From Varroa destructor (taxonomy: Eukaryota; Arthropoda; Arachnida; Mesostigmata; Varroidae): a DNA stretch of 64,000 nucleotides. Positions within the stretch are counted from its first letter, which is position 1. Each line of letters begins with the position of its first letter. The translations under genes and the position numbers were made by a program. The stretch is taken from contig NW_019211455.1 of NCBI RefSeq assembly GCF_002443255.2, positions 48,915,489 through 48,979,488 on the forward strand, read 5' to 3'. This document shows, piece by piece, positions 52,791 to 64,000 of the stretch. Below the pieces are notes generated by a model that saw only the letters and a program-made list of their open reading frames with translations, was not told the DNA's origin and made no database searches.

Positions 52791-52816
52791 TTTTCCATAT
52801 ATATATATATGGAAAA
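52791..52816. repeat. Perfect 26-bp AT palindrome
   Basis: TTTTCC, then an AT run, then GGAAAA. Adjacent CTG on the left and CAG three bases beyond the right arm extend the symmetry. It can form a cruciform or hairpin. Confidence 0.85.
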
Positions 52817-53300
52817 TAACAGTTTGCTGGATGGCCAAGGGGCAGTGCTTGTTCGGAGGGGTTTCCAAGCAAGGGAACTTATATTATATTGTTTTTGTAC
52901 ATTTTGTACCAAATGCATCCGCTGAATTTTCTCGGCATACATGTATACGGTATATATACGACAATAAGCACAGCGTATATGGGATACATTCTAATGGTCC
53001 TAGAAAAGCAATCTTTATTTCTATCTTTATTTGAACCTTCAAGGGCATACAGGCCTTTCTTCGTAGGGATCCTCATATAGAAACTAATCTGTCAAAAAAT
53101 CTGTCTGCTAGTTACGCTAGCAAACGAAAATCAAAACGTTGTAATTTAAGATCGCGGGTCTCAAGGCGACTTCCATTTGTTCGTTGCCATCGTTATGCAG
53201 GGATGCACCTGTATTAAACATTTGGAAGTATCCGTTTTGGTGGCGCTGGCAGTTCCTGGAGGTAGATGAAGCGAACAGCGCTGCATCTCTGAGGCAAATG

Positions 53301-53305
53301 AAAAA
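53301..53305 (-). terminator. Pol III T5 terminator of tRNA-Val
   Basis: Five T residues on the minus strand, about 10 nt after the mature 3' end of the tRNA. This is the standard RNA polymerase III stop signal. Confidence 0.88.
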
Positions 53306-53314
53306 TAATTCAAT

Positions 53315-53387
53315 TGTTTCCGCCCGGGATCGAACCGGGGACCTTGCGCGTGTGAGGCACACGTGATAACCACTACACCACGGAAAC
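53315..53387 (-). tRNA. tRNA-Val (anticodon CAC)
   Basis: Read on the minus strand from 53387, the 73-nt sequence folds as a complete cloverleaf. The acceptor stem GTTTCCG (53387-53381) pairs with CGGAAAC (53322-53316), with discriminator A at 53315. The D arm contains the A box (TAGTGGTTATC). The anticodon arm is TGTGC-CTCACAC-GCGCA with one G-U pair, giving anticodon CAC. The T arm (CCCGG-TTCGATC-CCGGG) holds the B box. No intron and no encoded CCA are present, as expected for a eukaryotic nuclear gene. A TTTTT Pol III terminator lies about 10 nt downstream (53305-53301). The sequence closely resembles conserved animal tRNA-Val genes, so it is probably functional. It is nested antisense in the collagen intron. 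Confidence 0.97.
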
Positions 53388-56300
53388 CAACGGTTAGAAG
53401 TACGACGAATGCGGATGTCAAGGCTAATGCATGCAAAGACGTCTGATTAATGTGAGGGCCGTTAGCAATGGCATGTAGATAGCTATAATATATTAACATC
53501 ATCTTTTGCACTACTTACGAGGTGTTCCGAAATACGCGCTGAAATTCGAGGCAGACTGTGGCCGAGCTGTGTCATTCTGTATGAGCGTCTGCAGACGTAC
53601 GTTTACCAGTCGAGTGAACGAATCCATAGAGCAAAGGACTTCGAAAGGGCCTTTTGATTAGCCTGTTCGATAGTGAGCCAGTGTCTAGTATATTTTCTAG
53701 AATTTAAATCTGAAGTACGGTAACACATCTTCAATATTAATTTTTGGCCAACCTCTCGCGTACCTAAGGTAATTTTGAGAAGCAAAGAAAACCATTATAC
53801 GATGTAGAGATGTTACTCAAAGCCATAAAGAAGGACACACTAAGATTTTTTTAAAATCCACTGAGTTATGATGTTTTTTTTCAATTTTATATGGACACGA
53901 ACAGCCACACAAGTGGGAGGCACCATATGTCCTGATACATAGGAAGATTCATATACAGAAAAAAACACAAATGCATGCATTGGTTAGGTGAAGATAGCAA
54001 GCACGGTTCTTATAATTAGGTTCAATTAGAATAAGATACATCTTTTAAATGGAATCTTTGTTTATATTCAGCCTTTCTATGAACTTTTTTTTCAAACAAA
54101 GTATGAGAAAATATATGACGTCGTATTGTAATTCAAGAGTGCATTAGTTTGCTAGATAAGACAGCTATCTCGTTTATCCAGCTTACATGCGGATTCACTG
54201 ATTTATGTTCGCTTAATGTTGCGATGTAGCTGCTTGCGGCATCTCTTGGGCACCCTTTGATATTTTTAACGTAATACAAGATATGTGCTTCATAGGCACA
54301 TCTGTGTGCAATAAGCGAACTTGACATTCATATAAACAGATAATCGAAAAAAACTTATGCGTGAATAAATCGTTTTCTTTATAAGTAGGAACAACGAAGA
54401 GAAAAATGATTGCCTACAGCTGTATGCGTCGCTCCTTAACCTAGGTATTTTAGATAAATAGGCGTACGTGAACTATAAACAGAGGCTGTACCTATTTAAA
54501 GTTGTTATTACCCGCCTAGACTAGAGTGCTAAAATCAACGTTAGTAAAGTACGATTAGCAGCTTATGGCCAGTAAATTTCAATTCAACCTGTCATTGCTA
54601 TGGCTACCACTTCTCCGACTATAGCGGTCTTCCCTGTATGACATAATCTTCGACTTCGTTGTGGTCGTCGCCTTCTTATTGGTTTACCTCGCCTTCACGC
54701 TACATTCGGGGCTCTTCTTTCTCATTAATATTAACAACACCGTCCGGCCGTTCGTCGCTGGCTGTCGCTTGAGCTGAAACTTTTAGTTTCTACTATTTTT
54801 GACCTTGATCCATTATTCGGAGATTCTATCATAGCATAACAAGAGCATGCCGATATCTTTTCCAGGTTCCACTTAAAGGTTGGCCTTCGACGAACAGCTT
54901 CATTCGAATATCAGATCGATTAATTGAATGGAGTTGGCTCTGCGTCGTGATGAAACTTACAACATTTGTTGGATTTGGGCAGAAGTGCCGATCAGTTTTG
55001 GACCCCGATCAGATCAGCTGATAAATAAGCATACATTGATCAATTCCTAGATATAAACTCCGTAAAGAAGTACTGAGCTATTCACTTGTCTTGCCTCTCT
55101 CGTTAAGTTGGAAGAAATAGACTGTCAAGACCCTTAGAAACTTGAAAGGTGCCGCGTACCGCATTTAACCGGCTGCGTCAAAACAGTTTTCCAATATTAG
55201 AATAGTCAATTCTATAGCTAATTTCATACACGAAGAACACTTAACGTTAGAGCTATTTAGCGAAACAAATAAATCTATTGGCGTTTTTGTTACCATGTAA
55301 GATGAAAAAAAAAAGAACACCGTAAGCACGTGTGTCGTTTAATAGGGGAACACACAACTATTTAATTCTATTATAAGCCAATTCTTATATGTTAGTAGCA
55401 ATTCAATAATAACACAATACAAGATGGATTCGAAGGCAAAATATCGCATCGAAAATATCTTTGAGCCAAGAAGTATGGCCATTGGCACCGCTATACGCCT
55501 CACGGGTGAACTATATACCTTTTTGCCGTTGTTTATAAACAGAGAATCGGAATTCACTCTAGGGCCTAGGCTTGGCCTGTGTTATTTAGAGCTACCCGAT
55601 ACCAAGCCCTGTTTCTTTACGAATATTTACTCAACAGTAGTTTTGGCGTTTTAAAGCTTCGCTGCTCCTTCTAGTCAACACAAAATACCAATTTCCATTA
55701 TAGTACATTGCTAATCAACAGATTTCCAAAGCCACGGTGCCATAACTTTAGGAGTATTATTCTACGTAAGTGACCTTGTTGTTTTAGCTTTTAGCCACTT
55801 ACAGCTCCCGTTGGCGCAAGCAACTAGTATTTGTTTTCTCTTAACAGCACACTATTACCGTTACTACGTCGTCCTGGCTGTGTGTCTGTGCATAGCAAAG
55901 ATAGCCAGCCTTTATAGCTATCGCGGCCATACTGTGTTTTTGGTCAGGGAATAAGTGGGCGGCCTGTAACATCGCATAGCCCTAAACTCTTTACCCCTAA
56001 ACGTGAGGACGACGCACGCTTCCACGCTCACTGCTAAACAAGCAGATATAACCATTCGTATAGATCGTAGATAAATGCGCGAGAGAGGAAGTCGTAATTG
56101 GTGTGGGAGTTCTCGCCGCAGGCAGACAAGCAGCTTATCGCTTGTTTGAGAACCCTAACCAGCAAGGCATACATTAACGATGGCATTCACAGCACCAGCG
56201 AAGCGTTTCGATCTCTGTACAAATCAAATGGCCTGACGCGTCGATTGCTAGTTCTGCTTCATTCAAAGGAAACGTCAGTATTGATCTAGGCAAGATGACC

Positions 56301-59300
56301 TAAAGGGAAAGTCAAGAAAAAAGAAACCTGTTAAAGCCGGGACCGTGCTAACAGCCGAGCAGTGGATTCTCGTTTATGCTGGTTTGTTACTGCTGATCGC
56401 GAGTTGACAATAGATGAATCTGAGACCCGTTCTATCTGTATACGCTGTTGTACCCTGAGTCGTGCTGAGAGCGAAATGTAAAGATCACTCTATTGAGTAG
56501 GAGGGTGTCCGACACCAACAAATGGAAGGGGTGATCAACCTCCCGCTACCGAAACCAAAAGGCTGATGAACGAGCGCGGGAATCCCTTCATCTCTCTTCC
56601 TTTCGCCTCGGCTAACTAGGGTAGGAACTGCACGGCCGTTACCAGGACGCCGAAAGGCTGACTACTGAGCAACACGCGCTATACGAAGAAGCCATGCTCG
56701 TCGATGAGAATCGACATTATTGGAAAAAGCGAGACCTACAATGAGGAGACATGGAGAATAGAAGTAGATGAAATACGGCGAACAGCAGTAGCATCATGCC
56801 AGTGAAAACGATGTGGTTGTGCGTGCCTGGCCGTATCGCAGCAATTGGCTTTCGGGGTGTCGGAACGGGAATGACACTGAAAAACTAGTTGTCGTAATAA
56901 TAGTAGTGGAAAGGTAACTTGATTTGTACCAGTTGGCCGGAGGATATTTTGCCATACGTCTTGTCGAACAGATGACAAAATGAAGGGGAAAAAGGGATCT
57001 AGTTTGTTGGGCGGAGTGGTACAGCTGCTGTCGCCTAAGGGAGCTGCAGTCAACGCGGCTGACGCTGGCGGAAGAAGCAGCCGGAACAGTCGCTGTACAG
57101 CACTTCAGTGAAAAGATGAAGGAAGGTAGCGCACTCTAGAGGATACTCGGGAAAGATAAACGGCAAAGAAGTTCCCGCTCGTTCGGATTGTGCGGGAGGC
57201 ACGGGTCGAGATGGAGGAGCCGATGATCAAGCACACCCATCCATCTCAGACGATTTGTCTCAATTAATGGATGTCACAATGGAATTAAGTGTGACTAGCA
57301 CCGACGCCAATCGAGTAGATTGATATAGCGTAGTCGCTTGCCAAATTGTTATACATCAGCAGCGGCTTAATAGAGTCAGCTATCCAATCTTCTGCAGTAG
57401 TTTGACATTGCAGTGCAGTTATGTATTATCTAACGAAAGCTCGTTATGATCCATTTCGTATGCATACATATTGTCCTCTGTAGTCTTGCTGGCGTTTTGT
57501 ACCCTTATAATTGCCCTTTCACTCCTTATAACTACCCCTAGACTTCTTGTATCGTTTTTAATATTTCTACAAAAGATTTTTCGTACGTTAGCTAAATGGA
57601 TTCCGACTAGACAGACAGTCTAAGAGCAGAGATAAGACGTTGTACTTGGCATACAGACGCGCCACTGAATTTTTAACGGTTTCGAATGATGAGTATTTCT
57701 TGTTAGGTAACGTTAGCGTAATCTTTGACAAAATGCACAGACGTATTCGTACAAAAAATCGTCATCGTCGCTCCAAAAAGTAACTAAAAATAGTAATGGG
57801 GAAAATGCCTAGATCAATTCAGCGTGCTTAATTAAATTGAGGGGGAGGAAATAAATTTTTATTAAGTATTTTGTCGGAAATAAAGATCGTACAGGCTAAC
57901 GTAAATGATAAAACTACTCGTATGATGATATGGTAACTTTTTTTTTTGTTATGGTCGTAACCGTTTAGCGCTCAAAGGCCTATAAACAAATGCTGCTGTA
58001 ACAAAAATGTGATAAAACAAATGATAAATTGCTAATGCCCCAGTGGTATTATTTTTATACTATTCTAAGTCTACTTGCACAGACGCGACAACTTATCATA
58101 ACTTTTATAAATTAAAACCATCTCGAACGTAAAAACATTTCGTCTCGATAAGTGAAAGCCTGCATAGTTTACGCCGATGAGCCGATTCAATCGCTACGAG
58201 AAACATTATCATGACAAAAGCCGGACATTCTTGGCTAACCGTTACGCTAGAAACATAGAATCTGTTTGCCGTTAGTGGCATTAGGGCATGCCACCTCTGA
58301 TAATGGTGGCATACTATGTTGCCATTGACGGATGGTGTTTCTATCTTGAAATTTTCTACAATGTATGGCTATGGGTGAGATCTAAACGAGAACCAGTGCT
58401 AACAGGACGCGATTACGGTATGAAAGGGCTAGTCACTAGCCGATATATTACTAGTCTCCGCGAATGACTTCGTTTTTACAAGTTAATGGATACAGATATA
58501 CATAATGTTCTAATCATTACGGCCGTACTAACGTCTTTATAAATTTCTTGTTTTCTAGAGAAGGACACTACGGTCTGTCAGTGCATGTACGTACGTTATT
58601 GGTCCAGAACTGGCTTGTGATTTTGCATATCTCAAAAGATGAACAGACCGCTAATTATTGCAATCTCATTATGGCAGACCCGGGTTGAGCGCACACAGGA
58701 AGGACGAAAAAAATTGACGCATAGCTTTCAGGCTTTAGTGGACACATAGATTTCCCCTTATTCTTATTTCAGCACAGTTTCCGAGCTGAATATTTTATCA
58801 TAAATCTAATTCGTCATTGTCTATCGATAGAAGATGTTATCGATTATACTTTGGCAGGTATTTTTTTTCGGCGACGAGTGGGTTCCATTAGACCATAGAT
58901 ATATAGTTGTATGTACAAAGTTTTCATTATCTGATTGTTTCGTCCGCGGTTGCCTGAAGATACTTTACGGGAAAATGAAAAAAATTTTTACAGCCATCTT
59001 CAAGGACAACAGACAGAGTATTTCTACGTTTGTATTCCTACCCCGAACGCTTCACGACCGTGCTTTTATTTACTGTTTCGTTCGATAATTTCAGCGACTC
59101 TCCTTCTTGCTCACATATAATCGTATCGATTATCTACGATCATTAATTAACTGTCAATAGTTGTTTATCGCGTTTTGTAAATCTCGGTCCTGATCGTTGG
59201 TGCGGCATCGTCTTCATCAACCAATTCTAGAAACCTAAAACACTCTAGCAATAGTGATACCAGTTACAATAATAACAACAATAACAATTATAGTAACTGT

Positions 59301-60198
59301 TAGTTTTAATATGCTGTTTATTGCTGTTTCAGCCTAACCGTTCAGTCCAGCCAACGATCGTAACTAATAACACACGAATTCAACACGTCGATTCAATCGT
59401 GATGTGTAGCAGTGTAAAACGTTTCTATTTTATGCCGGCCAGTGAGATAAAAACAAAGATAAATAGGCAAATTCAAAAAATTTCGCTAATAAGTGTAGTA
59501 ATAGTGAGAGGAAGAGAGGGGGAAATCACACATTTTGTTGTCCTGTTTTTCTAGCAAATAACGCATTGTTCTTCTGTGGTTCTCCTATAAAATTGCGTTT
59601 ATTCATTGTGAGAGGCTATTCAATATTACTCCATACAGATGACATTATGAAACAGTAGCATAAAACACGACTCTATCATCGCTTTTGTACCGCTGGACGA
59701 ATCAAGCGATGATGAGTTTTCACAAGCCAGTTTTGCGGAAAAGTTTAAATTATATATATATCTAATAAAGTTTTGTTACAAAATTTGGAAAAATCATATT
59801 TTTTTATTATAAAAACTATAGAGAGTTGCGTTTCCGGCTGGGCGTCGATACAAACTAAGTCGTGCTATTAATCAATGGAATATTTATTCGAAAACGCTTA
59901 TTGGAAGTAGCGATTTTACTTCGTGTTTGGTGATCGCATAATATTGCATAGATGGAGCCGTCCAACATGCATCAACTTTAAACTATAGGGTATGATTATA
60001 GGTGTATAACTGACAGATATGGCACAGTATACGGTGTACTTAATGGAAAAGGTACCGTTGTTTTAAGCCTGTTCTCAAACAGCTCTCCGTTTCACACACG
60101 GTGACTGTGTTTAATTGCTTGCCCCAGTGTCATCTAATCATCAAACCGAACAGTTGTATTAATTTTCAGTTTCCATTGAACTTTCTGATTGTTTCCAG
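53388..60198. other. Intron block upstream of the second collagen exon
   Basis: AT-rich intronic DNA, apart from a GC- and purine-richer segment at about 56.05-57.30 kb listed separately as possible decayed coding sequence. No gene, RNA or intact mobile element is recognised in the rest. Confidence 0.6.
56050..57300 (+). pseudogene. Possible decayed coding region (old gene copy or transposon remnant)
   Basis: This segment is richer in G, C and purines than its flanks. Several short open stretches on the + strand read like protein but lie in different frames separated by stops. One at about 56098-56289 includes SEAFRSLYKSNGLTRRLL. A stretch near 56300-56400 includes GTVLTAEQWILVYAGLLLL. One near 56640-56742 includes LTTEQHALYEEAMLVDENRH. 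Another at about 56970-57110 includes GSSLLGGVVQLLSPKGAA. This pattern suggests an ancient coding sequence broken by frameshifts, but I recognise no family. No terminal repeats or target-site duplication were found. Chance composition remains possible. Confidence 0.25.
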
Positions 60199-60408
60199 GC
60201 GATGCACATGTTATTCTTCAAAACCGCAAGCGCTCGGTAGGGGCAACCCGCTTGCAACAAGGCGGAGGTCTAGGCTACATGGAGGTTGTAGCCATCAAAG
60301 GCGAGAAAGGCGAGTCCGGACCTCAGGGGCCCCCGGGGAAACCGGGTCACGACGGTCTCCCAGGGTCTGTGGGATTGCCCGGTAACTCTGGACCAGCCGG
60401 ACCGAAAG
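60199..60408 (+). CDS. Type II transmembrane collagen, second recognised coding exon
   Basis: The exon is 210 nt, bounded by a pyrimidine-rich acceptor (TTGTTTCCAG|GC) and a weaker donor (AAAG|GTACCT), both phase 1. Joined to the exon ending at 1917, the split codon becomes GGC (Gly140) and the frame stays open, giving residues 140-209. Residues 141-173 are a non-collagenous break containing RKRS (149-152) and the segment GYMEVVAIKG (165-174). Residues 174-209 are 12 perfect Gly-X-Y triplets, including GPPGKPG and GLPG. Matching phases, Gly-X-Y continuity and similar codon use support the same gene, although the intervening intron is 58 kb. An upstream AG at 60168-60169 would shift the frame out of collagen, so 60199 is preferred. 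An internal GTAACT near 60381 is a possible weaker donor. Unseen small exons inside the intron would have to keep phase 1. Confidence 0.85.
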
Positions 60409-63400
60409 GTACCTACACATTTATATATTGGGTTAAAATACGTGATCGCTTGGGCGGCGCCAATATTACAAATTAACATTGCTCCAACAGAAAACACATG
60501 CTGAATGAACCTAGTCTATGACTTGTCTATGCTGTTGGCCACAGATAGCTTTAGGCGAGGTCATATTTTTATTTGCAGTAATTATTAGAGTACAATATAA
60601 ATAGTACGTGCGAAATTTCACACACGAGGCATAGCCATATTCGTTAAATTATTTATTAGAAACATTTGACATAGCTTTCGTTTAAGCTGAACTAGTTAAT
60701 AAGTACCGATTAGAATAAGTTCGAAAATTGTTGCCTGTAGCCATCTGGGTAAATAATAACCTTCCAAAGGATCGACTCCTACAATCCGAAGAACTATGTT
60801 AAAGGACAACGAGGGAGAGAGGGTCCACAATGTTTTGAAATGACGCAGTCTTCGTAGAGCGGCAGAGAAGATGTTTCTGTTCTACGCGTGGAAACGTATT
60901 AGTAACGACGCTAGGGACGATTTTAGATATCTTGCCTCGAAACGTTCCGGTGCCGTAACAGTGTGCCTGATCGATCGCTACGGCTGTATTATAAATCGCC
61001 GACAAGGCTATTAACGAGACGTAATGGGCTAAAAAAGAGATAGATAGCTGGGCTACGATTGGAGGAATCAGGAAAACAGTTCTTCGAAAGCCGGTTATAC
61101 AATCTTCTCTCGTACAATAGGAATAATACGCTTGAATACGCGTTGGGTTACTTGTAGGCGAAGATTGCATAGTTTACAATGTGTATGATAACACAGTAAT
61201 CATAAAACATCTTCTGAGTATCTAACAGCACTAAAATGGGTTCTTTTTTTACGCACATTTCGATTTGTCACACGCACATAGAATGTAAATGTAGGAAATG
61301 GAGCACATGGAGACGACATTTGGTGTTAGCACGCGGTCATGTATAACCACGGTAACAGGACTTTCAACCATACACTAGGATGTTTCTATCCAAAAAACAA
61401 ATCTAGATAAAAGTTTCTTCCGTACAGAAAATGATGGCATTCTACGAATGACACATGACTACATGATCGTGTTCGTAGAGGACTGACCTCTTCAGCGTAA
61501 GGGGAAATCTGTTTGAGTTGCTGATGTTGTCGTATCTAGCAAAATTTATGGCCCGTTGGAAAGTAACGAGGAAGCGAGACTCGAAGATAGTGAAACTAGC
61601 GTCCCTTTCAATGCTATTGTTCGCCCATGTGTGCGCGTTAACGACAAATATGACTCACCATTAAAAATGAATTTTAGACAAAGAATTGCTCTATTGTTGT
61701 ATCATAGAGACGTATGAGCTCTTGTAGCAGATACACGTAGACGAAAGTTAGAACAACGCGCTTGTAATCCCTTCAGCTCGATAGAACGAAGCAAGCAACT
61801 ACTTTGCGACTACCACGTATTTTATTTGTAACAAGTTACTCCAATATGAAACTGTCCCGCGATAGTGTTTCTATATCATGGTATAACTTTATGTTCGATC
61901 AAAGCTTGTTGCGACAGCCGCAGGTTAGAAAATGCTATTATGTTAGAGCAAGCTATATTTATGAGCATTTTCATTGATGTCCCTGTACTGAGTTCCATCT
62001 TTAGATGTTAGATGCCCGGTTCTCTATTGTATCGAACGTTTTAAATCCTTGCCCTGCATTTCACGCAGGCTCAGGAACTGTCGAGATCTTCACGGCAGTT
62101 CGTTGATCTGTGATTTCTTGACCTGAGTACAATCACTGTTAAGTGAGCGGCATCCTGAGATCGAGATGGTGATCTAAATCAGATCTGAGCATGACTTGAG
62201 CGGCGTGAGTTACTTGTCCTAGTGCCTTTGCGAGACAAAGACGTTGTCGTGGGAGCCGAGAGAAATGATGTTATGACTAATGATGTCTGACGATCTGCCG
62301 TCGTCACACATTCTACATATCTATTCTGCATACCACGCTGGCCATTCCTTCAACTTCACCGAAACGGGATATGAGTTCGTATTGTTATGTACATTCACAC
62401 TATTATATGCTACCCCTCTTGGTGACAATGGAACAGTGGGCACGCGATCGCTAGTTATAATCGTGCGTTGCACCCATTTAGATATCGACTGCTGCTGGTG
62501 GACTGGGGCCGATATTTTTTTTATGATAAATGACGGTGTTCTCTTTACTGATCTTGCTGTTATTTCTGCTGACAGTACTGACTGCTGTCCGCTTCCAAAG
62601 TACGAACTATATAATAATGGGCAACGGACACAATGGCGGAGTGGGCAACTATCACGAGCCACCTGATATATTATTCTATCTATAACAGATTTTCTCACCT
62701 TTTGTGCTTGCAGTAGGTGCCTTGTAGTGCAGGAAATAACTGTTGTAAAATAAATACTCGAAATGATGATGAAATAAATGAGGTTCGGGAAAAGAACGAC
62801 TCAATAAAATTTAGCTGTGACTTTTTGTCCACATAGAGCAGTTTAAGTAATAGTTTGTGAAGTTTCAAGATGCTGCTTCAGTAAACACAAACGAACTAAA
62901 AGCTAATTTGCATTTAACCTTTTGGCAGGATAAGTTAGTGCTAGATAACTTGATCTATTATACTAACGAACTACATTAGAACAAATATTCCTTCAGAACT
63001 TTAAATATTACAGATATAATTTCAAGATCTGTTTTCTTCATATGTTTCTGTCCAGCTTCCTTAGGGGGCTTACGACGCGTCGTCTAGCAAGGGCGCTCTA
63101 CGATACTGCATAACATTCATTTAAACTCAATGAACAACTATATAATTATTCTCCAAGGATGGACGTGACAAAGATTAACTAAATAGAAAACTGTCTATTC
63201 AAGCCTGCTTTTTTTTCTCATCACTCAACGGTTATATAGTTGTTGAGAATGAAAGATGTCCATTAAAGCGGTATGGCCTTCACGGATGTTCGATTCATGA
63301 TTAATTGATGAACATATCCTTTTAGAGAGACCTTTTATTACCTTTCAAATGTTTGCCCTTACCTGAAAATTGATTGATTCTAATGCCGTGTTTTGAACTC

Positions 63401-64000
63401 TCGCACTTTTGTGGCAGAGAGATGGATATTTTTCTATTCCACGTTATCCTTGTCATCCTTTTTGGCGTTCGTGTAGGCTGCAGAATATGGCGATGACCCT
63501 CTGAAGCGGGACATAACCTCATGTCTAAACTAATTTGTAAGGTGCGTAAGGTGCCGAGTCATACGCAGTGTAAGCGAGGCAAAGCCAAGATGCCTTTGGG
63601 ATTATGCTATGTCCATATCGCTATGTCTGCTACTCAACAGCTGTGATCATCACCACCTTCTCACCCACAGGTTGCATCGTTTGGGACGACACAGTCGTTC
63701 GTTTTTGCCTGTTTTTCTTTTGTCTGATACCTCCGTAACAGTATGGTCTTCCAATGTTTGACCTATTTTTCGCCTTCTAGGCCCTCACTGACGCACGTCG
63801 CTCACCGCTTTGCGGTATCTCACTGAGATTGGCTACGAAGATGCTCAAAACAAGTTACAGAGCAAAGCGATATGAAGAGTCCATTATGGCTATCCTAACG
63901 GCAGTAGATACCTACAGAGAGAAGTGAGCTGAAAGCGGCAGAAAACGGATCAGTCTTTTCTAGTTAACAAAAGACGAAAGTTGTCTCGAAGTACGAATAA
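60409..64000 (+). other. Start of the following intron; no further exon recognised
   Basis: The stretch begins with the donor GTACCT. No other run of Gly-X-Y codons with flanking splice sites is visible up to the window end. A short GDNGTVGTR coincidence inside an open frame at 62280-62666 has only three triplets and no acceptor, so I do not call it an exon. The remaining sequence is AT-rich and otherwise featureless. The gene must continue to the right, because neither a stop codon nor a C-terminal domain follows in frame. Confidence 0.65.

Larger units (their letters stand above)
17240..53314. other. Intron block: non-coding, no recognised gene
   Basis: AT-rich intronic DNA with slightly GC-richer patches near 20.0-21.4, 28.5-28.9, 31.1-31.7 and 36.0-36.6 kb. 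I recognise no conserved protein domain, RNA gene or intact mobile element. Open frames are scattered on both strands at lengths expected by chance. Notable small elements are listed separately. Confidence 0.6.
1918..60198 (+). other. Giant intron 1 of the collagen gene (58,281 bp, phase 1)
   Basis: The intron begins GTGAGT at 1918 and ends TTTCCAG at 60198. I found no further Gly-X-Y run inside it on the + strand. It contains simple repeats, palindromes, an assembly gap, one antisense tRNA gene and a possible decayed coding island, each listed separately. The true length is uncertain because the 100-N gap at 17140-17239 is probably a placeholder. Other exons without collagen sequence could be hidden here; only transcript data would show them. 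Confidence 0.8.

Noticed and set aside
58288..58312. 8-bp inverted repeat ATGCCACC / GGTGGCAT with a 9-nt loop
   Set aside because: Real but short; such stems are expected by chance in a window this size and nothing nearby suggests a function.
60170..60198. Alternative splice acceptor TTTTCAG at 60163-60169
   Set aside because: It would add 29 nt and shift the frame, destroying the collagen repeat and reaching a stop.
60799..61170. 123-codon minus-strand open frame
   Set aside because: No recognisable domain and no supporting context; its length is expected by chance.
62280..62666. 128-codon open frame containing GDNGTVGTR, considered as a third collagen exon
   Set aside because: There are only three chance Gly-X-Y triplets, the flanks are not collagenous, and no suitable acceptor lies just upstream.

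Overview
This is a eukaryotic, almost certainly metazoan, genomic window that is mostly non-coding. Evidence: long AT-rich stretches, many simple repeats, consensus GT/AG splice sites, no bacterial-style gene packing, one eukaryotic tRNA gene with a Pol III terminator, and a 100-base assembly gap. Very long introns plus a membrane-anchored collagen fit an arthropod or other invertebrate. I cannot name the species from sequence alone.

The one protein gene I can support is on the + strand: the 5' part of a type II transmembrane collagen. Exon 1 (coding 1500-1917) encodes a short basic cytoplasmic tail, one membrane segment, a short heptad-like stalk, a possible furin site, a Cys-X-Cys motif and 17 Gly-X-Y triplets. 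It ends at a consensus donor (AAAG|GTGAGT) in phase 1. The next exon I can identify (60199-60408) also has phase 1 borders. It encodes a non-collagenous break of about 33 residues followed by 12 more Gly-X-Y triplets. The two exons are separated by a 58,281-bp intron, and the gene runs off the right edge. The family is either MACIT-type collagen or colmedin/gliomedin (collagen plus olfactomedin); the deciding C-terminal domain is outside the window.

Layout: 1-1499 holds upstream sequence, a weak minus-strand ORF, a 20-bp palindrome and a probable 5' UTR with a tiny upstream ORF. 1500-1917 is exon 1. 1918-60198 is the giant intron, with microsatellites, perfect palindromes, Z-DNA-prone tracts, a G13 run, a 20-bp tandem repeat, the N gap at 17140-17239, an antisense tRNA-Val(CAC) gene at 53315-53387, and a stretch at about 56.1-57.3 kb that looks like decayed coding sequence. 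60199-60408 is the second exon. 60409-64000 is the start of the next intron, with no further exon recognised.

Most other open frames have the lengths expected by chance in this much AT-rich DNA. I saw no clear novel gene system. The best leads are the unusual domain order of the collagen N-terminus, the nested hairpin at 18799-18838, the decayed coding island, and a few intronic ORFs that read like protein but cannot be confirmed here.
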